From CALNBC01 sp040768925 (GTDB lineage Bacteria > Bacillota > Clostridia > Christensenellales > CALWSW01): a stretch of 64,000 bases of DNA. The stretch is from assembly GCA_040768925.1 (NCBI GenBank), contig JAXGLZ010000001.1, forward strand, positions 930,001 through 994,000, in the 5' to 3' direction. Below, piece after piece: positions 1 to 7,198 of the stretch. The notes below the pieces were generated by a model. The model worked only from the letters and a program-made list of their open reading frames with translations. It searched no databases and had not been told where the DNA came from. Position numbers and translations under genes: made by a program. Numbering within the stretch: the stretch's first letter is position 1; every line of letters starts with the position of its first letter.

Positions 1-1
1 G

Positions 2-1699
2 CTGATCGTTGAAAAGGCCCCGGAAGGGGAAGAAGGCGGCAACACCCGCTATTGCGGGCAGCTTTTCGCCTATGGCAACAACGATTACGAAGCCACGCTT
101 GCGTATTACAAGCAGCTGGCCGGCGGGCATGACGTTCCCGAGGAAATGCTGGAAGTTTACGCCGATTCCATCGCCCGCATGGCGGACGTCTTAGCGGATG
201 AATTCGGCGCGAACAAGGCGGAGTTCATGGACTGGAGCAGCGTTCCGCTCATCGGCACCATGTCCCCGGAATACCCCGAGTTCGAAGGAAGCGAGAAGAT
301 CGGCCTTTGGACGCTGCACCAGGGCATTTCGGACAGCTACCTCTGGCAGCTTTTGCGCAAGAACGTCACCGACCGCGCAGAGAGCATCGACGTCTGGTTC
401 GAATCTCCCGGCACCGCCCTGATCCAAGACCCGGAAAGCGGGACGATCCTGGGCGTGACCGTCGAGCGCGGCGGAAAGACGCTGAACGTCCGCGCGAAGA
501 ACGGCGTGGTGCTGACCACCGGCGGTTTTGAGAACAATCCCCATATGGTGGAGACTTATCTCGGGCTCAAGCGGTATGCGCCCATCGGCGGCCTTTATAA
601 CACCGGCGACGGCATCCGCATGGCGCTGGACGCCGGAGCGGACCTCTGGCACATGGAAGTTTACGAGGGCATCGGCGATTTCGGCGGCAGCACCTTCGCC
701 GTCGAGCCCGGAGTCCGCGGAATGACCCTGTTCGGCAGCGCGCTGACGAAGGGCGCGGCCATACTTGTCGCCGGCGACGGAACCAGGTATCTGCGCGAGG
801 ACGAGGTGAGCCGCCACGGCCATATCGATCAGGGCGGGGTATGGATCAACCCCAACCACCCGGGCAAATCCTATTTGATTATCGGCCAGGCCGTGCTGGA
901 CGCCGCCGTGGAAAAGAAGACGATCGCCCAGGACGACCCCCGGATCCTTTCCGCCGCTTCTGTTTCCGAGCTTGCGGCGCTGATCGGCGTGAACGAGCAG
1001 AATCTGACGAACACGATCAACGACTTCAACAGCTACGCCAAAAACGGGAAAGACCCCGAGTTCGGCCGCAGCGCGGAAAGCATGGCCGCCTTTGACGGCG
1101 CCGCGTATTATGCCATTGAGATGATCCCGAACATCCTGAACACCCAGGGCGGACCGCGCAGAAACGTGAACGCCCAGATCCTGGACCGCGACGGCAACCC
1201 GATCCCGCATCTTTATTCCGCGGGCGAGATGGGCGGCATCACCGCCTACCAGTACCAGGGCGGCGGAAACGTTGCGGAATGCATCACCTTCGGCATGATC
1301 GCGGGCAAGAACGCGGCCGCGCCCAAGACCGACGCGCTTCCGGTCTACAAAGCCCGCACCCCTGTCGAGTCCGGCGTGCAATACACCCAGGGCGTCGAAT
1401 CCGACATCGCCCCGGCGGCCGAAGGGGAAATCGCCCTTGGCAACAACGAATACCTTGGCACGGCCGAGGGCATGGGCGGAACGATCACCGTCAAAGTGAC
1501 CATGGAAGGCGGCAAGATCGCCAAGGTCGAGGTGCTCAGCCACAAGGAGAGCGCCGGAATCGCCGATCCCGCGCTGGCAGGCGTGCCGGAAGCCATCGTG
1601 GCCGCCAATTCGGCGGAGGTGGACACTGTTTCCGGAGCGACGATCACGAGCAGGGGCATCATCGCCGCTGTGAAGGACGCCCTGTCCAAAGTAAACTAA
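2..1699 (+). CDS. Fumarate-reductase-like FAD/FMN flavoprotein (5' end outside window)
   Basis: This is the C-terminal part of a flavoprotein that probably reduces an organic acid such as fumarate, urocanate or an acrylate. The reading frame is open from base 2, so the N-terminal FAD dinucleotide-binding motif lies upstream of the window. The visible part has the GGNTRYCGQ segment typical of FAD_binding_2 reductases, a glycine-rich C-terminal FAD segment (YQYQGGGNVAE), and then an FMN_bind domain ending in DTVSGATITS. In this family the Thr of that motif carries covalently attached FMN, added by the flavin transferase ApbE. The domain order (FAD first, FMN_bind last) is the reverse of the convergent gene next door. 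The natural substrate cannot be read from the sequence. Confidence 0.88.
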   Translation: MIVEKAPEGEEGGNTRYCGQLFAYGNNDYEATLAYYKQLAGGHDVPEEMLEVYADSIARMADVLADEFGANKAEFMDWSSVPLIGTMSPEYPEFEGSEKIGLWTLHQGISDSYLWQLLRKNVTDRAESIDVWFESPGTALIQDPESGTILGVTVERGGKTLNVRAKNGVVLTTGGFENNPHMVETYLGLKRYAPIGGLYNTGDGIRMALDAGADLWHMEVYEGIGDFGGSTFAVEPGVRGMTLFGSALTKGAAILVAGDGTRYLREDEVSRHGHIDQGGVWINPNHPGKSYLIIGQAVLDAAVEKKTIAQDDPRILSAASVSELAALIGVNEQNLTNTINDFNSYAKNGKDPEFGRSAESMAAFDGAAYYAIEMIPNILNTQGGPRRNVNAQILDRDGNPIPHLYSAGEMGGITAYQYQGGGNVAECITFGMIAGKNAAAPKTDALPVYKARTPVESGVQYTQGVESDIAPAAEGEIALGNNEYLGTAEGMGGTITVKVTMEGGKIAKVEVLSHKESAGIADPALAGVPEAIVAANSAEVDTVSGATITSRGIIAAVKDALSKVN

Positions 1700-1726
1700 A
1701 CGGCGGGAAAAACCCGCGCGATCCCT

Positions 1727-1765
1727 GCGGCCCCGGAATCCCCGGGGCCGCGCTTTCTTTATTTT
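1727..1765 (+). terminator. Rho-independent terminator of the first flavoprotein gene
   Basis: A 10-bp perfect GC stem (1727-1736 with 1742-1751, five-base loop) is followed by a T-rich run (gctttctttatttt). It starts 28 bases after the stop codon. Confidence 0.8.
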
Positions 1766-1844
1766 GGGGGCCGGCCGCGGCCGCGGGGCCGCCGCCGAAA
1801 TGGCGGCAAAGTTCGCCGGCCGGAGGGACGGCGCCGCAAAAGGC

Positions 1845-1883
1845 TCTAAAAAGACGGCGCGGGGTCGATTCCCCGCGCCGCCG
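1845..1883 (-). terminator. Terminator of the minus-strand flavoprotein gene
   Basis: CGGCGCGGGG (1855-1864) pairs with 1871-1880. Read on the minus strand, the stem is followed by TCTTTTT. It lies about 50 bases past the stop of the convergent gene, so the two flavoprotein genes are insulated by back-to-back terminators. Confidence 0.75.
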
Positions 1884-1930
1884 TTTGTTCGGTTTGGCAC
1901 TTTGCAGCCGGCGCATCCGCCGGTTATGAA

Positions 1931-3799
1931 TCAATCGACGGCGATGCCCGCGCCTTTGCAGGCGCTTTCAGCGGCGATGCGGCCCCAGGTGGCGCACATG
2001 CCGTGGCCGATCCCGCCGATGGTGTTGTGGCCGGCGATGTTGGCCGAGCCGATGATTTCGCCTGCGAGATAAGCGTTGTGAATGACGCTGCCGTCCTGGC
2101 GCACCATTTCGGCGTTCGCGTTGATGCGCGGCCCGCCCGCGGTCATCATGAGATAGGGCACGGTGTAAACCGCGTAGAACGGGCCCTCGTCAAAGGCGAT
2201 CAGGTTGTCCGTCCGGCCGAAGACGCTGTCCGCGCCCTTTGCGCAGTCGCCGTTGTAGAGCGCGATGGTGGCGGGAAGGTTTGCGGCGCCGATCAGGTCC
2301 ACCAGTTCTTCCACCGTGTCCGCCTTGAAGGCGTAGCCGAGGCCGATCAGCTCGTTCAGCTTTTCCTGGGTGTCAAAGGGCTGGGAATTGCTCATCATGC
2401 CGGAGAACAGGGCGTCTCCGCTTTGGAGCATCTTGTCGGTGACAAGGACGTAAACGATGTTCTGATCCGCCGTGCGCCAGATCGTACGCTTGTCCATCGA
2501 GGTGGATGCGGGCTCGTTGAACATCCGTTCGCCGGCGGTGTTGACCCAGATGCAGCCGGGATAGGAGATGTTGCACTTGAGCGAGGCCTGGAAGTCCGTT
2601 ACGGGAACGGAGCCGCCATAGCAGGAGCAATAGTTCATGTTGTCGAAAGCGGCGCCGGCTTTCGTCGCGAAATCGATGCCGCTGCCGATGGCGGTTACCG
2701 GGTCGTTGGAGGTGATGTTGGTGAAGTTATAGGTCTTGAGCCACTTCTCGCTGTACCCGTAGCCGCCTGTGGAAATGACGACGGAGGGGGCGGGAATCTC
2801 CTGATCGCCCACGGCCACGCCGGCAACGTCGCCGTTGGCGTCGAAGACGATATCCGTCACCAGGGTTTCGGTGCAAAGCTGAACGTTCCCCGCGGCAATG
2901 GCTTCGTCCAGTTTTGCGTTCAGGGCGCTGAGGAAGTAGGTGCCGCCGCCGGAGGACGCTCCGCCCGCGGTATAGGTGACGCGGAAGGTGTTCATGGTCA
3001 GGTAGCCGCCGCTGTCCACGGTTTCGCCGAACTCAACGCCGACGTAATCCATCAGCCAGTCGATGGCTTCGCCGGAACGCTCGGCGTGCGCCCGGGCGAT
3101 GGCGGGGTTCAGGTTCTGCTCGCCGCCGCCCATGTTCACAAAATCGGCATAGAAATCGTCCGCGCTGTCCTCGATCCCGGCCGCGATTTGCAGCTTGTAG
3201 CCCGCGCCGGAAATGGAACCGCCGGCCGTGTTGGCGGAGCCGCCGGTTCTGTAGTTCTGCTCAAGCACAAGCACCTTCGCGCCCAGCTCGGAAGCGCGCA
3301 CGGCTGCCACCAGGCCCGCCATGCCCGCGCCGACGACGATCACATCCGGCTCAAGGGTGAGCTGGAGCGCGCCGGGGACGTCGGCTTCGCCTGTTTCACC
3401 GGAGAGGGCCTTTTTGACCGCTTCGATGATGGCGTTGCTGGTTATGGTCGCGCCGGTCACGGCGTCAACCTCCGGCGACTGGGCTTCGATGATCGCCGCG
3501 GGAAGTTTTTCCACGGCTTCGGTGCCGATCCCGGCGGTTTCGCTGTGGCTCGTCACTTCGACGGAGGAAATCCTTCCGCCCTCCACAGTGACGCTGACCT
3601 CAACGGCGCCGTTCATGCCGTTCGCGCTGGCGGCATAGCTGCCGTCTTCGTACTGGCCCTGGGGGCCCTCGTCCGCGGGCGGAGGCGTTGCTTCGGTTCC
3701 TCCGGTTTCCTGCCCGTCGCCGGCGCAGCCGGTCAGCACAAGCATCGCGCAGAGCGCAACGCTCAACAGGGCACAAAGCAGTTTTTTCGTTGTCTTCAT
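1931..3799 (-). CDS. Secreted lipoprotein FMN_bind-FAD reductase (fumarate-reductase-like)
   Basis: A 622-residue flavoprotein predicted to sit on the outer face of the membrane. It starts with a lipoprotein signal peptide ending in LTGC (Cys about residue 25). An acidic linker follows, then an FMN_bind domain with the covalent-FMN motif DAVTGATITS, and then an FAD_binding_2 reductase domain beginning VIVVGAGMAGLVAA. The C-terminus has the usual FAD-clamping segment (GHNTIGGIGHG). Extracytoplasmic reductases of this layout use flavin electrons to reduce fumarate-like acceptors, and their FMN is attached by ApbE; no apbE gene is in this window. The promoter seems to be interrupted by the IS30 element just upstream. 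The substrate is not known. Confidence 0.9.
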   Translation of the reverse strand: MKTTKKLLCALLSVALCAMLVLTGCAGDGQETGGTEATPPPADEGPQGQYEDGSYAASANGMNGAVEVSVTVEGGRISSVEVTSHSETAGIGTEAVEKLPAAIIEAQSPEVDAVTGATITSNAIIEAVKKALSGETGEADVPGALQLTLEPDVIVVGAGMAGLVAAVRASELGAKVLVLEQNYRTGGSANTAGGSISGAGYKLQIAAGIEDSADDFYADFVNMGGGEQNLNPAIARAHAERSGEAIDWLMDYVGVEFGETVDSGGYLTMNTFRVTYTAGGASSGGGTYFLSALNAKLDEAIAAGNVQLCTETLVTDIVFDANGDVAGVAVGDQEIPAPSVVISTGGYGYSEKWLKTYNFTNITSNDPVTAIGSGIDFATKAGAAFDNMNYCSCYGGSVPVTDFQASLKCNISYPGCIWVNTAGERMFNEPASTSMDKRTIWRTADQNIVYVLVTDKMLQSGDALFSGMMSNSQPFDTQEKLNELIGLGYAFKADTVEELVDLIGAANLPATIALYNGDCAKGADSVFGRTDNLIAFDEGPFYAVYTVPYLMMTAGGPRINANAEMVRQDGSVIHNAYLAGEIIGSANIAGHNTIGGIGHGMCATWGRIAAESACKGAGIAVD

Positions 3800-3976
3800 T
3801 GTTTTCTCCCCTCAGATTTATTAAAGAATGGGCCAAACGGCCGCATGCTTTACAAAACGGCGGTTCTTAAAAAATCAAAGGATGAAAGCCCTAAAGAAAG
3901 TATGAATGCAATGATTGCCGGACGAACTGGCAAAGGTTTCATATGAATTTTGGCGGAAACGGTCAGAATTGCGATG

Positions 3977-3982
3977 ATTGTA
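3977..3982 (-). promoter_or_regulatory. -10 box of a promoter apparently split by the IS30 element
   Basis: On the minus strand TACAAT is found here, 178 bases before the flavoprotein start. If the IS element and one copy of the 14-bp flanking repeat are removed, TTGATG (now at 5290-5295) falls exactly 17 bases upstream. That would be a good vegetative promoter. In the present arrangement the bases 17 upstream read AATTTG and lie in the element end. The reconstruction is inference. Confidence 0.5.
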
Positions 3983-3983
3983 T

Positions 3984-3997
3984 CAAATAAAACGCCC
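3984..3997. repeat. Left 14-bp direct repeat flanking the IS30-family element
   Basis: The bases caaataaaacgccc occur here and again, identically, at 5274-5287, immediately outside the two ends of the element. This looks like a target-site duplication, although 14 bp is much longer than the 2-3 bp typical of the IS30 family. Confidence 0.75.
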
Positions 3998-5273
3998 GGC
4001 AAATTGCAAGTGCAAGTTGGACACCCCCGTGGTCGCAGGAGTGTGAGGTTGCCGGCTCCGCTGGAGTAGGAGCCGTAGGCAAGTGCGGAAGCGGGTCCGG
4101 GCGGCGTCAGGCTGCGGTGTAGAGCTCATCGAGAAAGGCGTCAAAGAGTTCTTCGGGGGTATTGTAGCCCAGTATTTTGCGAGGACGACCATTGAGCTGG
4201 TCTGCCGAGCGCAGGATGTAGTCGGCGGAGTAGTTGCTCATGGAGGTTCCCTTGGGCACATACAAGCGGAATAGGCCATTGTGACGCTCATTTTGCGGAC
4301 GCTCCCACGAGGTGTACGGATGGGCGAAAAACACCTTTGTGCCCCATTGCTCAACGGCTGCAAAATCAGAAAACTCAGAACCATTGTCCAGCGTAATCGT
4401 CTTGAACACCTCGGAAAACCGATTGCCATATTCCTCTTGCAATGCGGTCATTGCCGCCATAACTGCTTCGCTGGTCTTGCCCTCGATGAGCAGGGCGATG
4501 TAGTGCCGGGTTTTCTTTTCCACGAGAGACAAGATAGCAGCCTCTTTGCCTGCGCGATGCCCTACAACGGTATCGCCCTCCCAGTGGCCTATCTCGGTAC
4601 GCCCGCTTGCAACAGCCGGGCGCTCATCGATGCTGGTGCCGTAAATCCGCTTATTCTCCCGGGGCTTGTTCTTGTGGCTTTTGCGCTTCAATACCTCGGG
4701 CATATCGGTCAGAGATAGTGGCAGTTCTCCGCTCCACAGCGCGTTATATAGTGTTTTGCTGCAAACCATCTCATCCGTCGCAAACAGTTTATGTCGCCTG
4801 GCATAGCCCGCGCAGGCATCAAAAGACCAGTCATGCTCCCGAAATTGCGCTACCACCCAGTCCAGAAAATCCTGGCAGCAGCCCAACTTTTTTCTTCTGC
4901 GGCTTCTCTGCCGATTGGCTTTGTATACCGCTTCCCCTCGTTTTGCCGAATAGCAGGGTGCACGGCCTTTGTTGGATTTGCGCGGCGCTGTGCCTCGTTT
5001 TAGCTCATTGCCTACCGTTGTCGGCGAGCAGTTCACCACTTTGGCAATCTTCCTTTGGGAGAACCCCTGTCGGTGTAGCACCCGTATGGCCCCACGTTCG
5101 GACAACCCTAAATGCTGCCCCCGTTTACGCTCTCTTTCCCCTGTGGTATACTCTTGGCAGTCCATAGTGATTGCCTCCTTTGTAGATATGGGTGTGTGAG
5201 AACTCCATTCTACCACGGGAAAATATCACTATGGATCTTTTCTGCAAGTGTCCAACTTCATTTTACAATCGGC
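3998..5273 (-). mobile_element. IS30-family insertion sequence, about 1.28 kb, apparently intact
   Basis: The element is bounded by imperfect inverted repeats of about 27 bp that share AAGTTGGACAC as their inner part (left at about 4013-4024, right at about 5249-5258). It contains one transposase gene that fills most of its length. The flanking 14-bp repeat suggests a fairly recent insertion, because both copies are still identical. The exact ends were set by the flanking repeat and could move by a few bases. Confidence 0.8.
4107..5165 (-). CDS. IS30-family DDE transposase
   Basis: A 352-residue transposase with the family's usual two parts. The N-terminal helix-turn-helix (HLGLSERGAIRVLHRQGFS, then RKIAKVVNCSPTTVGNEL) binds the element ends. 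The C-terminal DDE catalytic core shows EGDTVVG and TLDNGSEFSD, followed by ERPQNERHNGLFR. The start at 5165 is chosen because AAAGGAGG lies eight bases upstream; a longer frame exists but lacks such a site. No frameshift or internal stop is present, so the enzyme may be active. It lies on the minus strand in the same direction as the flavoprotein genes on either side. Confidence 0.92.
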   Translation of the reverse strand: MDCQEYTTGERERKRGQHLGLSERGAIRVLHRQGFSQRKIAKVVNCSPTTVGNELKRGTAPRKSNKGRAPCYSAKRGEAVYKANRQRSRRRKKLGCCQDFLDWVVAQFREHDWSFDACAGYARRHKLFATDEMVCSKTLYNALWSGELPLSLTDMPEVLKRKSHKNKPRENKRIYGTSIDERPAVASGRTEIGHWEGDTVVGHRAGKEAAILSLVEKKTRHYIALLIEGKTSEAVMAAMTALQEEYGNRFSEVFKTITLDNGSEFSDFAAVEQWGTKVFFAHPYTSWERPQNERHNGLFRLYVPKGTSMSNYSADYILRSADQLNGRPRKILGYNTPEELFDAFLDELYTAA

Positions 5274-5287
5274 CAAATAAAACGCCC
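5274..5287. repeat. Right 14-bp direct repeat flanking the IS30-family element
   Basis: Identical to 3984-3997. Beyond it lies ccc followed by catcaa (5290-5295), which on the minus strand reads TTGATG, a candidate -35 box separated from its -10 by the insertion. Confidence 0.75.
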
Positions 5288-5360
5288 CCCATCAAGGAAA
5301 ATTATGTTTATTTCCGGATGGGGAGGAACGATGGGCAAAAGAAGAATGCAAATAAAAAAA

Positions 5361-5390
5361 ACGGGATCGGATCCGATCCCGTGCTTTTTT
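5361..5390 (-). terminator. Bidirectional terminator after the small FMN_bind lipoprotein
   Basis: ACGGGATCGG (5361-5370) pairs with CCGATCCCGT (5373-5382). The hairpin is followed by T-runs on both strands (gcttttttaag on plus, TTTTTTTATT on minus). Confidence 0.75.
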
Positions 5391-5396
5391 AAGCGC

Positions 5397-5894
5397 TTAC
5401 TTGTTGTAGCTGTCGAGGACGCCGGCTTCGGTCAAAGCGTTGGTAACAGCTTCGATGACCGCGTTGCTGGTCAGGGTGGCGCCGGAGACCGTGTCAACAT
5501 TTACGGACTGAGCGTCCACGATGGCCTGGGCAACCTTGGGCGCGGCTGCCGAGCCAATGCCTTCGGTCTCGTTGGGGGCGTCGACGGTCACGTCGGTGAT
5601 GACGCCGTTCTCGTCGATTGCGACGGTGGCGGTCACATCGCCGCCAAAGCCCGCGGCGATGCCGGTGAGAACCAGGGAGTCGACTTCAACGGGATCGGAA
5701 CCCTCGACGGGGTTGGTATCCTCAGGATCTTCGGGCGGGGCCACTTCGCCTTCGTCGATATCGCCCGTGTTCTGATCACCGGTGGGGACGGAATCATCAG
5801 TGCTGTCGGGCAGGTTTTCAGGGCTTGCGGTGCAGGCGCCGAACGCCAGGCACAGAGCCAGCGCCAGCGACAGCAGAGTAAGGGTTTTTTTCAT
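5397..5894 (-). CDS. Small FMN_bind lipoprotein
   Basis: A 165-residue secreted lipoprotein. Its signal peptide ends at a lipobox FGAC (Cys about residue 20). A linker rich in Asp, Glu, Pro and Thr follows, then a single FMN_bind domain ending in the covalent-flavin motif DTVSGATLTS. It has no reductase domain of its own. By analogy with flavinylated lipoproteins of Gram-positive extracellular electron transfer, it may shuttle electrons to the neighbouring reductase; that role is inference. The gene is followed by a strong terminator and preceded by a clear -10 box. Before the IS30 insertion it would have sat about 330 bases upstream of the reductase gene in the same direction. Confidence 0.85.
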   Translation of the reverse strand: MKKTLTLLSLALALCLAFGACTASPENLPDSTDDSVPTGDQNTGDIDEGEVAPPEDPEDTNPVEGSDPVEVDSLVLTGIAAGFGGDVTATVAIDENGVITDVTVDAPNETEGIGSAAAPKVAQAIVDAQSVNVDTVSGATLTSNAVIEAVTNALTEAGVLDSYNK

Positions 5895-5955
5895 GCTTCA
5901 TTCCTCCGAAATTTGGACGGTTAAATTTTGGCTTTTGTCTCTTCGTCCGCGGGCT

Positions 5956-5961
5956 ATTATA
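5956..5961 (-). promoter_or_regulatory. -10 box for the small FMN_bind lipoprotein
   Basis: A perfect TATAAT on the minus strand lies 62 bases before the start codon. No good -35 box is seen at the usual spacing, so an activator or an extended -10 may be needed. Confidence 0.5.
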
Positions 5962-6152
5962 GCATCCCATCCGAAAAAGGGAAGGGTTTTAACAGAAATA
6001 TCATAATTCAACGCATGATTGTTCAAAAAGCGCGCGGGCAAAAATAGGATAAAAACGGCCGATCACAAGCAAAAAGAGACCCCCCCGAGTCCCTTTTTCG
6101 CTGCTTTACTGAGGCGCGCTTGGCGACCGCCGGTTCATGCGGTGAGAACCGT

Positions 6153-7145
6153 TTATTCTCCGTAACCCAAAGGGTGCGCTTTGCGCCATTCCCAGGCTGA
6201 GGCGATAATTTCTTCAATGGAGGCGTGTTCCGGCCGCCAGCCCAGCACCCGGGCGGCCTTGGCGTTTGAAGCGACCAGGATGGAAGGGTCCCCCGGCCGC
6301 CGGGGCTCGGCTTTTGCGGGAATGTCGATCCCGGTCACCCTGCGGGCGGCTTCGATGATCTCCAAAACGGAAAACCCGCTGCCGTTCCCAAGGTTGAAAA
6401 CGCCGCTCTGCCCGCCGTTTTCAAGGTAATTCAGGGCGAGAAGGTGGGCGGAAGCAAGATCGAGGACGTGGATGTAATCCCGGATACAGGTGCCGTCTTT
6501 CGTGGGGTAATCGCCGCCGAAGATCCCCACATGGGTTCTTTTGCCCAATGCGGCGTCCAGAACGATGGGGATCAGGTGGGTTTCGGGGGAATGGTCCTCG
6601 CCGATGCCGAAAGTTGGGTCCGCCCCGGCCGCGTTGAAATAGCGCAGCGCGGCGTATTGTATGCCGTGCGCCTGGGCGCACCAGCGGAGCATGCGCTCCA
6701 CGGCCAGCTTGGTCTCGCCGTAGGGATTGGTGGGAAGGGTTTGGTCCGTCTCCTCGATGGGCTGCTTTTTTGGCTCGCCGTAAACCGCGGCGGTGGAGGA
6801 AAAGACGATGTTTTTCACCCCGTGGCGCCGCATGGCGGAAAGCAGATCCACCGCGCCCGCCACATTGTTCGCGTAATACTTCAGCGGGTCTTTGCAGCTT
6901 TCGCCCACCAGGGAAAAGGCCGCGAAGTGAATGACGCCGCTGATTTCGTGCTTTGTGAACACCCCGTCCAAAAAATCGGGGTCCCGCACGTCGCCGATCA
7001 GCAGTTCGCCGTGCTTGACCGCCGCGGCGTGGCCGGTGCAGAGATTGTCCGCGACGACGGCGTCCATTCCCCGTTTTGAAAGGCAATCGAGCATGTGGCT
7101 GCCGATATAGCCCGCTCCGCCCGCAACAAGTATCCTGCCTGACAT
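6153..7145 (-). CDS. galE: UDP-glucose 4-epimerase
   Basis: A 330-residue extended short-chain dehydrogenase that interconverts UDP-glucose and UDP-galactose with bound NAD. The NAD-binding motif GGAGYIGSH is at the N-terminus. The catalytic Ser/Tyr region reads SSTAAVYGEP followed by YGETK. Length and motifs match GalE closely. It is the last gene of a minus-strand run behind metH, from which it is separated by 53 bases, so it may be transcribed with that operon. Functionally it is unrelated to methionine synthesis and probably serves cell-surface polysaccharide supply. Confidence 0.93.
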   Translation of the reverse strand: MSGRILVAGGAGYIGSHMLDCLSKRGMDAVVADNLCTGHAAAVKHGELLIGDVRDPDFLDGVFTKHEISGVIHFAAFSLVGESCKDPLKYYANNVAGAVDLLSAMRRHGVKNIVFSSTAAVYGEPKKQPIEETDQTLPTNPYGETKLAVERMLRWCAQAHGIQYAALRYFNAAGADPTFGIGEDHSPETHLIPIVLDAALGKRTHVGIFGGDYPTKDGTCIRDYIHVLDLASAHLLALNYLENGGQSGVFNLGNGSGFSVLEIIEAARRVTGIDIPAKAEPRRPGDPSILVASNAKAARVLGWRPEHASIEEIIASAWEWRKAHPLGYGE

Positions 7146-7198
7146 GTTTGTTTTCCCCCGGTTCGTTGTGGTCTGCCCGCGTCAAAACGCCTTGCCGG

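Noticed and set aside
191..1900. 569-codon open frame antisense to the first flavoprotein gene
   Set aside because: It mirrors the GC-rich coding strand, has no ribosome-binding site, and its sequence (many Arg, Gly, His) lacks protein features. The same applies to long antisense frames at 2003-3946, 14694-16643, 20294-21916 and 22326-23729.
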